This document shows, in pieces, positions 36,901 through 45,007 of a stretch of DNA of 64,000 bases. The notes beneath the pieces were generated by a model. It had not been told where the DNA came from and made no database searches. It saw nothing but the letters and a program-made list of their open reading frames with translations. This stretch comes from Mycobacterium paragordonae (GTDB taxonomy: Bacteria > Actinomycetota > Actinomycetes > Mycobacteriales > Mycobacteriaceae). The DNA lies in NCBI RefSeq assembly GCF_003614435.1, contig NZ_CP025546.1:124001-188000 (forward strand). The letters are read 5' to 3'. Positions within the stretch are counted from its first letter, which is position 1; each line of letters begins with the position of its first letter. The translations under genes and the position numbers were made by a program.

Positions 36901-37254
36901 GGCCGCAGTGACCCGCCCCGCACCGAAACCGAGCGCGCCCTGGCCGATGTCTTCGTCGGTCTCTTACCGATCGACGAAATCGGCTGCCGTGATGACTTTT
37001 TCACCCTCGGCGGGGACAGCATCCTGTCGGTGCAACTGGCTGCGCGAGCCCGCGACGCCGGTCTGGCGGTGAGCCCGCGGATGGTTTTCGAACACCCGAC
37101 CGTTCAACAGCTTGCGGCGGCGGTGGACTCGGGTCAGGACGGCACGCACGCCGAAGCCGATGTCCGCCACGAGCCGATGAGCACGTCAGGCTTGTCGGAA
37201 CAGGATCTGGCCGCGGTGACCGCAGCCTGGGCCACGGAAGACGGCAACCCGTGA
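30949..37254 (+). CDS. mbtE: Mycobactin nonribosomal peptide synthetase MbtE, C*-A-T-C-A-T
   Basis: A 2,101-residue NRPS. Residues about 1-410 are a condensation-type domain lacking the usual first motif and with a degenerate active site (AHPEAWDDGSW). Adenylation 1 (A3 IYTSGSTGLPKG near 557; FYGPTE near 698; GKIDRKALP near 895) and carrier 1 (LGGHSL near 948) follow. Condensation 2 has HHIAIDH near 1139. Adenylation 2 has FTSGSTGTPKG near 1630, FGATETSG near 1772 and GKLNRPGLP near 1967, and carrier 2 is LGGDSI near 2021. M. tuberculosis MbtE is 1,682 residues, so this form is longer by about one condensation domain. Adenylation 2 has Leu (FLEGCMETL) where amino-acid-activating domains have Asp. 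Starts at GTG 30949. Confidence 0.92.
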   Translation: MTETIGREAVLNVSASYHLRGFVDTERLHEALDAVATRHPVLRSTYWATDDGRHPEIHDELRPGWAEHDLSGLSGQAQLLRLKVLAQRDFRRPFELDSESPLRMTAVRLSPDEVALLITAHPEAWDDGSWSPFFADLTRAYTQPAQDAAAAMPMVAQVRGQTEDDLNYWRPVLTELPEPLELPGPNGSAMPGDWRAQRVTKLLCADTTGAVAKLAEETGTTPFAVMLAAFTALLHRYTHATDLLIAAPASDRDTESSIGNFANALPIRAYPQPRQTFRELLTHTADAVSGAFAHRHVDLDPLLDELGISGQPLTRVGFGLLESDGGGFCPPGVECSPGELHGQTSRLPLSVKVEPTEGRIEAEHLVEVMDPALAGQLLEHYAVLLDSALQEPDRELRRLTLLTDAEADWMREVATGEEVSIPASTIAALVADRAAASPDNVAVVYEGRQYSYREINAEANRLAHWLIEQGIGTEDRVAVLLDKSPELIITALGVLKCGAVYLPVDPTYPPERLSYILNDAEAKLALRQPVTGLARYPATDPRPDQLIRPLLPENTAYLIYTSGSTGLPKGVPVPHRPIAEYFVWFGGKYEVDETDRLLQVASPGFDVSIAEIFCPLVCGARLVIPRPDGLRDINYLTELLYREGITSMHFVPSLLGLFLSLPGVNQWRTLRRVPIGGEPLPGEIADKFHATFDALLYNFYGPTETVVNTTSYQVEGTQGTRIVPIGRPKLNTQVYLLDDGLQPVPVGAIGEIYIGGTHLAHGYHRRSALTAERFVADPFTPGARLYRSGDLARRNADGAVEFVGRADEQVKIRGFRIELGDIAAAISVDPSVGQTVVIAADLPHLGKSLVSYLTPADGDTTSVDVERIRSRVGAALPDYMNPAAYVVIDEIPITAHGKIDRKALPQPEIASEAEFREPGTDTERTVAALFTHLLGAGQVGLDDSFFDLGGHSLAATKLVAAIRAECGVDVGIRDVFESETVGRLAQLIDQSEPADAARTRPELVETPREGRLPLSAAQLRSWFAYQIEGPSEVNNIPFVARLSGPCDVGALVSAFGDVIARHEILRTTYAEEAGVPHQVINAPGEVQVRQASGDGDGWLREQLDLERGYCSELERDWPIRGAVLHTGPPNQEHVVSLVVHHIAIDHWSGGVLFADLLTAYRARKAGQEPSWAPLPVQYADYATWQGRLLTEPEDGSGIACAQKQYWVRQLEGIPEDTGLRPDLPRPPVPSGAGDSVEFGIDSHTRGKLAELCRELGVTEFMVLQAAVAVVLHKAGGGADIPLGTPIASRTEPELDQLVGFFINILVLRNDLSGNPSLREVLSRVRDTALGAYAHQDLPFERVVDAVNPIRSLSRNPLFQTVVHVRDHLPAQQVIETGPDGDTVFTAMEPPFDIAPADLSVNFFAADGGYQGKIVYRTELYHRSTIERLAGWLMRVVTTFADDADRRLRDVPLLDDRERQRLLTEWSRGPEPRVDRPLTIAALLEPSREWGRDRIALRCGDAEIDYSALHRRSDNFACLLGDLSVGPGSLVGLSTRRGIDTVVALVGIMKAGAGFFPLDPGYPAARKKLMLDDVSPRVVVATAEAAQTLPECPGATLLVLDDPALQRALDRPVQSDDGLPAAHPEDPMYLVFTSGSTGTPKGVLGTHRAMTSRLNWQLWNYPVPGNDIRLAQASWTFLEGCMETLGGLAAGATTILADDAEHRDAEALAALVRAHSVAQVTAVPSLVSTIVDAWPESLSSLHRLVCGAEPMTVSLHQRLLANYGGTDGPELLNNFGATETSGALVRGPLTPPVPLLGTPMPGSQVYLLDEALKPVPVGVVGELYYAGEQLVRGYWKRAGLTASRFVPDPYSTEPGARFYRSGDRARWTEDGCLEFVGRADHQVKVRGFRVELAEVEAALRDVDGVAVAAVRTWDVDGSTTLAGYVAPREPVTDEAEFAALVRGEAASVLPGYMMPSSITVLDEMPKTESGKLNRPGLPRPAVSTRGRSDPPRTETERALADVFVGLLPIDEIGCRDDFFTLGGDSILSVQLAARARDAGLAVSPRMVFEHPTVQQLAAAVDSGQDGTHAEADVRHEPMSTSGLSEQDLAAVTAAWATEDGNP

Positions 37255-40200
37255 CCGCGACCCGAACCGGCATGCCGCCGGGCATCGAGGACGTGATGGC
37301 GCTCAGCCCGCTGCAGGAGGGGCTGTACTCGCTGACCACGCTGACGGAGTTCTCCACCGAGGACCCGTATCTGATCGGAATGACCGCCGAGATCAGCGGT
37401 GCCCTGGACGCGGAGTTGCTCAAGGACTGCGCCGCAAAGATGTTGGTGCGGCATCCGAATCTGCGGGCCAGCTTTGTGAGCCGGAACATCCCGCGTCCGG
37501 TGCAGATCGTGCCCACCACTGTCGATCTGCCCAGGCGCCACGTCCGGACGACCCAAGCGGAGATCGAGCGCCTCGCAACGGCAGAGCGGACACGGCCGTT
37601 CGATTTCGAACGAACCCCCGCGATCCGCTTCCTGCTCGCCGAACTGCCCGGCGAGCGCTGGCACCTGGTGATCACCGCGCACCACATCGTCATCGACGGG
37701 TGGTCGCTGCCGGTGTTCGCGGCCGAGCTGATCGCGCTGTACGGGGCCGGCGGCGACGCCGAGGCACTGCCCGACGAGCCGCGGCCCTACCGGGACTACA
37801 TCGGGTGGTTGTCCGGTCACGATCGCTCGGCCAGCGAGCAGGTCTGGCGGGAGTATCTCAACGGATTAAGCTCCCCGACAATGCTTTCGGCAGCCATGGC
37901 CGACCGTCGGATGGGCGGGGCGCCCCGCGCCGGTTTGCCGCGGCGCACCGAACTGCGCGCCGGCCGCGACGTGACCGCGCGGCTGACCGAGGGTGCTCGC
38001 TCGCAGGGGATAACTGTCAACACCTTGACGCAGCTGGCGTGGGCGGTGGTGCTGTCTCGACTGACGGATCGCGGCGATGTGGTGTTCGGTGTCACCGTCT
38101 CCGGTCGGCCCGCTGAGTTGTCCGGCGTGGAAAGCATGATCGGGTTGTTCATCAATACCGTGCCGCTGCGGGTCCGATTGGATCCGGACACCAGCGCCGG
38201 CGCGCATTGCCTTGCCGTGCAACGGGATGCGGCGATGCTGCGTGACCACGGCTACCTCAGCCACGCCACGCTGCGGGCGCTGGGCGGGGTCGGCGAGATG
38301 TTCGACACGCTGCTGGTCTACGAGAACTTTCCCACGGCAGGACTCGGCGCAGATGGCGAATTGCGTTCAGGCGGTGTGATATTCAAGCCGAGCGGACTCG
38401 AGAGCGTGACACATTTCCCGGTCACGCTGGCCGCCCACATGGCCGGTGACGAGCTGGTGCTGCTGGTTGAGGTGCTCGACGGCGCGCTGGGCCAGACTAC
38501 CGGCGAATCACTCGGCCGCAGAGTGCTTTTGACCGCCGAGCGACTACTGTCGCAGTGGCAGCGGCCGCTGCGCGAGCTCAGCGTGCTGTTCGACGACGAG
38601 GCCGGCCCGCTGCGCGCCCACGCGGCGCCGGAACTGCCGCAACCGCCGCAGGCCAGCGGCTTCCACACCAGATTCGCCGCGATCGCGGAGAACAACCCCC
38701 AAGCCACGGCGCTGAGTTGGGCCGGCGGCGCCATGACCTACGCCGAACTGGACGACGCAGCCAACCGGATGGCCGCACTGCTGACGGAACACGGCGTCGG
38801 AGCCGAGACCCCGGTGGCGATCCGGCTCGCCCGCGGGCACGCCTACGTCGTTGCGTTGCTCGGAGTGCTCAAAGCCGGCGGCGTCAGTGTCCCGATGGAG
38901 CCCGGCACCCCGCCGGAGCGGGTGGAGTCCACCATGCGCCAGACGGGCGCGACGATCGTCATCGACGAGGGCATGGTGTCGGCCGCCGAAGCGCAACGAG
39001 GGGACTTCCGTCCGGCCGCGGTGCACCCCCAGCAGGCCGCCTATCTGGTGTTTACCTCGGGTACCACCGGAGAACCCAAGGGCGTCATCGGAACTCATGC
39101 GGCACTGGGGGCCTACGCCGATGACCATATCCATCGGGTGCTGCAACCGGCCGCCGCCCGCCTGGGCCGTCGGCTGCGGATAGCGCACTCCTGGTCGGTC
39201 GCCTTCGACGCGGCGTGGCAGCCCCTGGTCGCGCTGCTTGACGGTCACGCCGTACACATCGTGGACGATCACACCCAGCGCGACGCAGAGGCTCTGGTTG
39301 AGACCATCGTCGAGCACCGCATCGACATGATCGACACGACGCCGTCGATGTTCACGCAGCTGCGGGCCTTCGGGTTGCTCACCTCCGCTCCCTTGTCCGT
39401 GCTGGCCCTGGGCGGCGAAGCCATCGGCCCGGCGATGTGGCAGTCGATCCGAGACGAGTGCGCTCGGACTACTCCAGCCGCGCTGACGGCCGCGTTCAAC
39501 TGCTACGGCCCAACGGAAACCACGGTGGAGGCGGTGGTCGCCGACATCACCGGGCACTCCGCGCCGACGATCGGCGACCCCACCCAGGAGACCCGGGGAT
39601 ACGTGCTCGATTCCGGCCTGCGACCGGTGCCCCGTGGGATCCCTGGTGAATTGTATTTGGGCGGTGAACAACTCGCGCGTGGCTATGTGGGCCGGGCAGC
39701 GGAGACGTCCAGCCGTTTCATCGCAGACCCGTTCGTCTCCGGCGAGCGGATGTACCGCACCGGTGATGTGGTGCGCCGCCTGCCCGACGATTCGCTGCAA
39801 TACCTCGGGCGTGCCGACGCGCAGGTGAAGATCCAGGGCTACCGGGTCGAACCCGGCGAGATCGCCGCGGCGCTGGAGGCACATCCCGCGGTGCGCCACG
39901 CGCACGTGGTGGTGCGTGAGCGGCAGCGCCGGCCCGTGTTGACCGCGTATGCCGCCGGCGCCAACGGATCCCGGCCCTCGCCGGGCGAGCTGCGCGCCGC
40001 GATCGGGGAGCGGTTGCCCCGTTACATGGTGCCGCAGCGCATCGTCGTCGTCGACCGCATCCCGTTGACCGCCAACGGCAAATTGGACGAAGCGGCCCTA
40101 GACGGCATCGGCGCCGTCACCGCGGTGGCGACGACGCCGGAAACCGCCACCGAAAACCAACTGGCCGAGCTGCTTTCGGAGCTGCTGGAACAGTCGCAGG

Positions 40201-41660
40201 TGGATGTCACCGCGGATTTCCTGCAACTCGGGCTGGACAGCATTCTGGCGCTGTCGGTGGTGCAGGCGGCGCGCCGGCGCGGGATTCCACTACGCGCACG
40301 GTTGATCCTCGAGTGTGTCAACGTTCGCGAGCTCGCCGCCGCGATCGACGCCGAGGACGCAGCGCCGGAACGACATGACGAGCAACGCGGTCAACCGATT
40401 CCCCTGCTGCCCAATGCCTACTGGCTGTACGAACACGGCGAGCCGCGGCGGCTGGCGCAGACCGAGGCGATCAGGTTGCCCGCCGGCATCGACGGCGATC
40501 AGCTGAAGGCGGCACTGAAGAACATCGTCGACGGTCACGAGGTGCTGCGCACCCGCCTCGACCGCACCAGCATGACATTGGTACCCGCGCCGGCCACCGA
40601 TCTCCTCGACGAGATCGAGGTAGCGGGTGACCTGCCGTCCGCCGTTAATGAACACGCCGAAAGGGCCCTGGCGGGCCTCGATCCGGAACGGGGCGTGCTG
40701 CTTTCGGTCACCTGGCTGCGACCGTCGAGCGGGCAGAGCGTACTGCTGATCACCGCCCACGTGCTGGCCATGGACCCGGCGTCGTGGCGGGTGGTCCTGG
40801 GCGAGCTCGACACCGCCCTGCACGCGCTGGCCGCGGGTCGTGCACCCGCACCGATTTCGGAGCTCACCACCTACCGGCAGTGGACCGAAGCACTCACGCG
40901 GCGGGCCGAAACGCTTGACAGCTGCCAATTTTGGTTGAACCAGCTGGACGGCGTGGATCCCGACCTCGGAGCACGGCGGGTCGACCCCGATCGGGACCGT
41001 GCCCGCGACCTGGTGGTCCGCGCGTCCGTGGCCGACGCCGAGGCCACCGGGCAGCTGTTGAATATGGGTGTTCCGATGTTCGAAGTCCTGGTCGCCGCCG
41101 CGACGCGGACGGTCAACCGGTGGCGGCGAGTCCGCAGCCAGCCGACGCCACCGCCGCTGCTGGCGCTGGAAACTCACGGCCGCGCAGATTCTCTGGTCGA
41201 CGACACGATCGATACCTCCGATACGGTCGGGCTGCTGAGCAGCATCTACCCACTGCGGGTGCCCACCACCGACCCGCACCTGGTGGCCGAACATCTGGCC
41301 TCGGTCCCCGGCGGCGACATCGACTACGGGTTGCTGCGTTATCTGCGCAGCGACACCGCGTACCGGCTGAAGGAAAAGCCGGGACCACAACTTCTGCTCA
41401 ATTACCTGGGCCGCATCGATGTGGGAGAGGCCGGTACCGACTTGCGGCTCGACCGCGAACTGCTGGGCGGGCTGCCGCAGTTGCCGGAACCGGACACGGC
41501 GGTGCGTCACGAGCTGGTCATCCTGGCCACCCTGCTGGGCTCCGGTGATCAGCAGGTGCTGCTCACCCAGTGGCGGGTGTTGCCCGACGTTCTCAGCGAG
41601 GCCGATTTGGCTGCGCTGCAAAGTATCTGGACTGAAGAACTCAAGGAGATGGTGTCATGA
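37251..41660 (+). CDS. mbtF: Mycobactin nonribosomal peptide synthetase MbtF, C-A-T-E/C
   Basis: A 1,469-residue NRPS, close to the 1,461 of M. tuberculosis MbtF. The condensation domain has MALSPLQEGLYSL and a complete HHIVIDGWS near residue 144. The adenylation domain has VFTSGTTGEPKG near 600, specificity loop FDAAWQPL with the carboxylate-side Asp, CYGPTETT near 751 and NGKLDEAAL near 942. The carrier Ser is in LGLDSILALS near 990. The last 420 residues are an epimerase/condensation-like domain with AHVLAMDPASW, missing the first His. In mycobactin it adds and cyclises the terminal lysine. Joined to mbtE by GTGA and to mbtG by ATGA. Confidence 0.93.
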   Translation: MTATRTGMPPGIEDVMALSPLQEGLYSLTTLTEFSTEDPYLIGMTAEISGALDAELLKDCAAKMLVRHPNLRASFVSRNIPRPVQIVPTTVDLPRRHVRTTQAEIERLATAERTRPFDFERTPAIRFLLAELPGERWHLVITAHHIVIDGWSLPVFAAELIALYGAGGDAEALPDEPRPYRDYIGWLSGHDRSASEQVWREYLNGLSSPTMLSAAMADRRMGGAPRAGLPRRTELRAGRDVTARLTEGARSQGITVNTLTQLAWAVVLSRLTDRGDVVFGVTVSGRPAELSGVESMIGLFINTVPLRVRLDPDTSAGAHCLAVQRDAAMLRDHGYLSHATLRALGGVGEMFDTLLVYENFPTAGLGADGELRSGGVIFKPSGLESVTHFPVTLAAHMAGDELVLLVEVLDGALGQTTGESLGRRVLLTAERLLSQWQRPLRELSVLFDDEAGPLRAHAAPELPQPPQASGFHTRFAAIAENNPQATALSWAGGAMTYAELDDAANRMAALLTEHGVGAETPVAIRLARGHAYVVALLGVLKAGGVSVPMEPGTPPERVESTMRQTGATIVIDEGMVSAAEAQRGDFRPAAVHPQQAAYLVFTSGTTGEPKGVIGTHAALGAYADDHIHRVLQPAAARLGRRLRIAHSWSVAFDAAWQPLVALLDGHAVHIVDDHTQRDAEALVETIVEHRIDMIDTTPSMFTQLRAFGLLTSAPLSVLALGGEAIGPAMWQSIRDECARTTPAALTAAFNCYGPTETTVEAVVADITGHSAPTIGDPTQETRGYVLDSGLRPVPRGIPGELYLGGEQLARGYVGRAAETSSRFIADPFVSGERMYRTGDVVRRLPDDSLQYLGRADAQVKIQGYRVEPGEIAAALEAHPAVRHAHVVVRERQRRPVLTAYAAGANGSRPSPGELRAAIGERLPRYMVPQRIVVVDRIPLTANGKLDEAALDGIGAVTAVATTPETATENQLAELLSELLEQSQVDVTADFLQLGLDSILALSVVQAARRRGIPLRARLILECVNVRELAAAIDAEDAAPERHDEQRGQPIPLLPNAYWLYEHGEPRRLAQTEAIRLPAGIDGDQLKAALKNIVDGHEVLRTRLDRTSMTLVPAPATDLLDEIEVAGDLPSAVNEHAERALAGLDPERGVLLSVTWLRPSSGQSVLLITAHVLAMDPASWRVVLGELDTALHALAAGRAPAPISELTTYRQWTEALTRRAETLDSCQFWLNQLDGVDPDLGARRVDPDRDRARDLVVRASVADAEATGQLLNMGVPMFEVLVAAATRTVNRWRRVRSQPTPPPLLALETHGRADSLVDDTIDTSDTVGLLSSIYPLRVPTTDPHLVAEHLASVPGGDIDYGLLRYLRSDTAYRLKEKPGPQLLLNYLGRIDVGEAGTDLRLDRELLGGLPQLPEPDTAVRHELVILATLLGSGDQQVLLTQWRVLPDVLSEADLAALQSIWTEELKEMVS

Positions 41661-42925
41661 CCAGGCTCGGGGTAATCGGCGCCGGCGCCAAGGCGGTCGC
41701 CGTGGCAGCCAAGGCTTCGGTGTTGCGTGCCATGGGTGTCGACACGCCCGAGGTGGTCGCCGTCGAGCGGACCGGCGTGGCGGCCAACTGGCAAGCCAGC
41801 GGTGGCTGGACGGACGGCGCCCAGAACCTGGGCACCAGCCCGGAAAAGGATGTCGGGTTTCCCTACCGCTCGTCGCTGGTGCCGCGGCGCAACGCCGAAC
41901 TCGACGAGCGGATGACCTGCCACAGCTGGCAGTCGTACCTGATCGCCACCGGGCAGTTCGCGCAATGGATCGATCGTGGCCGGCCCGCGCCCACCCACCG
42001 CCGGTGGGGTCAGTACCTACGCTGGGTCGCCCAGCGCGTCGACATGACCGTCGTCTACGGCGAGGTCGACCGCATCGCCGTCGACGGTGACCAGTGGGCG
42101 CTGCACACCCCGGAAGGGACCGTGCAGACCGATGCGCTGATGATCACCGGCCCCGGTCAGCCGGAACGCACCCTGCTGCCGGGCAATCCGCGGGTGCTGT
42201 CGATCGCGCAGTTCTGGCACCGCGCCGCCGCCCACGAGCGGATCAGCGCGGAACGGGTCGCCATGATCGGCGGCGGTGAGACCGCGGCGGCGATGCTCAA
42301 TGAGCTTTTCCGGCATTCGATTTCGACGATCACCGTGATCTCACCGCAGGTGACGCTGTTCACCCGCGGTGAAGGGTACTTCGAGAACTCGCTGTTCTCC
42401 GACCCGTCCGAGTGGACGGCCCTGACCTTGGCCGAGCGCCGTGACGCGATCGCCCGTACCGACCGCGGAGTCTTCTCTTCCAACGTGCAGGACGCGCTGA
42501 TGGCCGACGACCGGATTCGGCACCTGCGTGGCCGCGTCGCCCACGCCGTGGGCCGGGAGGATCAGATCCGGCTCACCCTGAACACCAACCGCGGCAGCGA
42601 AAACTTCGAAACCGTCCACGGTTTCGATCTCGTCATCGACGGCTCCGGCCTCGACGCGCTGTGGTTCACCTCGCTGTTCAGCCAGGACGCCCTCGATCTG
42701 CTGGAACTCGGCCTGAGCGGGCCGATGACCGGGGAGCGCCTGCGTGAATCGATCGGACATGACCTCGCCGTTACCGGCGTCACACCGAAGTTGTTCTTGC
42801 CCAACCTCGCCGGGCTGAACCAGGGACCGGGGTTTCCGAACCTCAGCTGCCTGGGGATGCTCTCCCGACCGTGTCCTGGGCGCCGATCTGTCCGGCAACG
42901 ACCCCGCAATGAGGAGGAACTATGA
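41657..42925 (+). CDS. mbtG: Lysine N-epsilon-hydroxylase MbtG (C-terminus frameshifted)
   Basis: An FAD/NADPH N-hydroxylating monooxygenase of 422 residues as read. FAD loop [41 protein letters not shown] loop [12 protein letters not shown] and DLVIDGSG agree with MbtG throughout. After NLSCLGMLS the frame turns to RPCPGRRSV and stops at TGA 42923-42925. The neighbouring frame continues as [13 protein letters not shown] and [11 protein letters not shown], which looks like the true MbtG tail and would end at 42942-42944. One extra C in CCC 42864-42866 explains it. The core enzyme is complete, so only about 25 tail residues change. Confidence 0.92.
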   Translation: MTRLGVIGAGAKAVAVAAKASVLRAMGVDTPEVVAVERTGVAANWQASGGWTDGAQNLGTSPEKDVGFPYRSSLVPRRNAELDERMTCHSWQSYLIATGQFAQWIDRGRPAPTHRRWGQYLRWVAQRVDMTVVYGEVDRIAVDGDQWALHTPEGTVQTDALMITGPGQPERTLLPGNPRVLSIAQFWHRAAAHERISAERVAMIGGGETAAAMLNELFRHSISTITVISPQVTLFTRGEGYFENSLFSDPSEWTALTLAERRDAIARTDRGVFSSNVQDALMADDRIRHLRGRVAHAVGREDQIRLTLNTNRGSENFETVHGFDLVIDGSGLDALWFTSLFSQDALDLLELGLSGPMTGERLRESIGHDLAVTGVTPKLFLPNLAGLNQGPGFPNLSCLGMLSRPCPGRRSVRQRPRNEEEL

Positions 42926-43146
42926 GCACCAATCCCTTCGATGACGAGACCGCCACCTTCATCGTGGTCGTCAATGACGAAGAGCAGCACAGTTTGTGGC
43001 CCACCTTCGCCGACGTCCCGGCAGGCTGGCGGCGGGTATTCGGTGAGGCGAGCCGGGCGGAATGCCTGCAATTCGTCGACGAGCACTGGACCGACATGCG
43101 GCCGAGGAGCCTTCGGGAGGCGATGAACTCGCAGGTCACGTCGTGA
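42922..43146 (+). CDS. mbtH: MbtH-like NRPS adenylation activator
   Basis: A 74-residue MbtH protein with NPFDDE at the start, [17 protein letters not shown] (the conserved SLWP...P-x-GW core) and EHWTDMRP near the end. It binds adenylation domains and supports their activity, here those of MbtE/MbtF. The start overlaps the mbtG stop as ATGA; if mbtG is repaired the overlap becomes 23 bp. Confidence 0.96.
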   Translation: MSTNPFDDETATFIVVVNDEEQHSLWPTFADVPAGWRRVFGEASRAECLQFVDEHWTDMRPRSLREAMNSQVTS

Positions 43147-43772
43147 GCGACCTGGAGGTGGTGCTGCCGCGGGAACGCACTGAGATACCCGACGAGGTCC
43201 GGCGCATACCACCGCCACCCTCCCGACCGGAAGTGCCCGCTCCCTACGCTTTTCGGCTCGCTGATCCGTATTCCGACGCGGAGATGATCTCCGAGTGGAT
43301 GCGCCGGCCCCATCTGGCGGAAGCCTGGGAGTACGTCTGGCCGGTGTCGCGGTGGCGTCGCTATCTGCTCGCTCAACTGGACGGCAGTTATTCACGACCG
43401 TTCGTCGCCAGCATCGCTGGCCGTGACCATGCCTACGTCGAGATCTATTGGGCCGCAAAGGATTCCATTGCCACCCGATACCAGTACGATCCGCACGATC
43501 TGGGCATCCACGCTGCCATCGCCGACCCGGCCGTCACCAACAAGGGCGTCGCGCAATTCGTGCTCCCACACCTGGTGGCCAGTGTGCTCACCGACGAGCC
43601 GCAGTGCCGTCGGGTGATGTTCGACCCGGACCACCGGAACAGGACGGCGCGCCGATTCTGCGAAAGCGCCGGCTGTGTATTCCTCGGCGAGCATGACATG
43701 ACGAATCGCCGGATGGCGCTGTATGCGCTGCCCCGCACGCCCGAGGATGTTCCGCAGCTGCTGGCCTCCTAG
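43143..43772 (+). CDS. mbtK: Hydroxylysine N-acyltransferase MbtK
   Basis: A GNAT/IucB-RhbD type acyltransferase of 209 residues that puts the acyl chain on the N-epsilon of (hydroxy)lysine. It resembles MbtK of M. tuberculosis (210 residues) throughout: the blocks [48 protein letters not shown] and [20 protein letters not shown] 43143 overlaps the mbtH stop (GTGA). In M. tuberculosis mbtK lies in a separate mbt-2 locus; here it ends the main operon. Confidence 0.93.
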   Translation: MSDLEVVLPRERTEIPDEVRRIPPPPSRPEVPAPYAFRLADPYSDAEMISEWMRRPHLAEAWEYVWPVSRWRRYLLAQLDGSYSRPFVASIAGRDHAYVEIYWAAKDSIATRYQYDPHDLGIHAAIADPAVTNKGVAQFVLPHLVASVLTDEPQCRRVMFDPDHRNRTARRFCESAGCVFLGEHDMTNRRMALYALPRTPEDVPQLLAS

Positions 43773-43897
43773 GCCGCCGCGCGAACAGTTCGGACTCGGC
43801 GGCAACGGTACGCATAGACAACAGTCCGATTGGGTACGCGGCCAGATGGACAGAAGAACGACCGCCGCTTCCCGCGGCCGGTCGCAGGGAGGAGCTT

Positions 43898-44818
43898 ATG
43901 ATGCCGGAGGTCGCGTTACATCAGGAGGGTCACCCGAAGTATCGACGGATGGTCCGCTTCGACTGGTCGGACACACCGCTGCACTGGGTGCCCGACGACC
44001 CGTTCTCGACGCACATGATCAACGTCCTGCACCTGTTGCTGCCCGAGGGCGAACGTCACTTCATCAAAGCCGTCCTGGAGGCGTCGTCGCTGGTCGATGA
44101 CCCCGAATTGGAAGCGGCGATCAAGCCGTTCATCCAGCAGGAATCCTGGCATGCCTGGGCGCACCAGGTGGTGCTCGATCATCTGGCCGAGCAGGGTATC
44201 GACACCAAGCCGTACACCGACCGGCTGGGCAAGACGCTGTCGGTCTCCCTGGGCGATCCGCCGAAATTCTTTCCGCGGGCGCTGCGGCGCTGGTGGTTGT
44301 ACCGACGACTGGCCGATGTCGCCGCGCTCGAGCACTTCACCGCGATCATGGGCCAGTGGGTCTTGAGCAACCGCGGGCTGGATTATGCGGACGCGGACCC
44401 GATGATGCTGGACCTGCTGCGCTGGCACGGCGCCGAAGAGGTCGAGCACCGCTCCCTCGTGTACGACGTCTACCAGCACGTCTGCGGCAGCTACGCCATC
44501 CGGGCGTTCTCCATGTTGATGACGGCCCCGCTGTTCATCGGGTGGTGGATCGCGGGAGCCCGCTACCTGATGGCCCACGACCCGACCATCGACACCAAAT
44601 GGCGTCTGCGGGACTGGTTGCGGGCGGCGCGGGACGACCGGCTGCCGGGTCCGTGGCAGCTCTTCGTGACGGCGCCCGCGAGGTACCTGCGGCCCGGCCA
44701 CCACCCGAATGACGAGGCGTCCACCGAGATGGCGATCGAATACCTGGAGTACTCGCCGGTCGCCAAGGCCGCCCGGGAGCGGGCCCGAGCCCAAGCGGAA
44801 AGGGTCGACGTTCGATGA
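43898..44818 (+). CDS. PF10118 'metal-dependent hydrolase', probable ferritin-like di-metal protein
   Basis: A 306-residue helical protein of the PF10118 family. Glu/His clusters suited to a di-iron site are visible in FIQQESWHAWAHQVVLDHL, ALEHFTAIMGQW and WHGAEEVEHRSLVYD. A hydrophobic stretch, SMLMTAPLFIGWWIAGARY, follows. ATG 43898 has GGGAGGAG upstream. The stop overlaps the ferredoxin ATG (ATGA), and a ferredoxin reductase follows. The redox partners suggest an oxygenase or desaturase rather than a hydrolase; that is inference. Confidence 0.82.
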   Translation: MMPEVALHQEGHPKYRRMVRFDWSDTPLHWVPDDPFSTHMINVLHLLLPEGERHFIKAVLEASSLVDDPELEAAIKPFIQQESWHAWAHQVVLDHLAEQGIDTKPYTDRLGKTLSVSLGDPPKFFPRALRRWWLYRRLADVAALEHFTAIMGQWVLSNRGLDYADADPMMLDLLRWHGAEEVEHRSLVYDVYQHVCGSYAIRAFSMLMTAPLFIGWWIAGARYLMAHDPTIDTKWRLRDWLRAARDDRLPGPWQLFVTAPARYLRPGHHPNDEASTEMAIEYLEYSPVAKAARERARAQAERVDVR

Positions 44819-45003
44819 AGGTTCAGGTCGACCTGGACACCTGCGACGGAAACGGCGTGTGCATGAGCATCTGCCATGAGGTTTTCGACGTGCGGGAAGA
44901 CGGACTGCACGTGCTGCAGGAGCAGCCGCCGGAGCAGTTGCGTCAGCAGTTGAAGGGGGCCGAAGTGTCGTGCCCCACCCAGGCGATCCTCGTGAAGGAC
45001 TGA
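44815..45003 (+). CDS. Ferredoxin, P450-type [3Fe-4S]-like
   Basis: A 62-residue ferredoxin. Cluster ligands are Cys10, Cys16 and Cys53 (SCPT), in the pattern C-x2-N-x2-C...CP, where Asn13 sits at the position occupied by Cys in [4Fe-4S] proteins. An extra Cys20 follows. Mycobacterial P450-associated ferredoxins vary at this position, which tunes the potential. It is encoded between the PF10118 protein and the reductase, so it should pass electrons to the former, possibly also to P450s. Confidence 0.93.
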   Translation: MKVQVDLDTCDGNGVCMSICHEVFDVREDGLHVLQEQPPEQLRQQLKGAEVSCPTQAILVKD

Positions 45004-45007
45004 GGAG

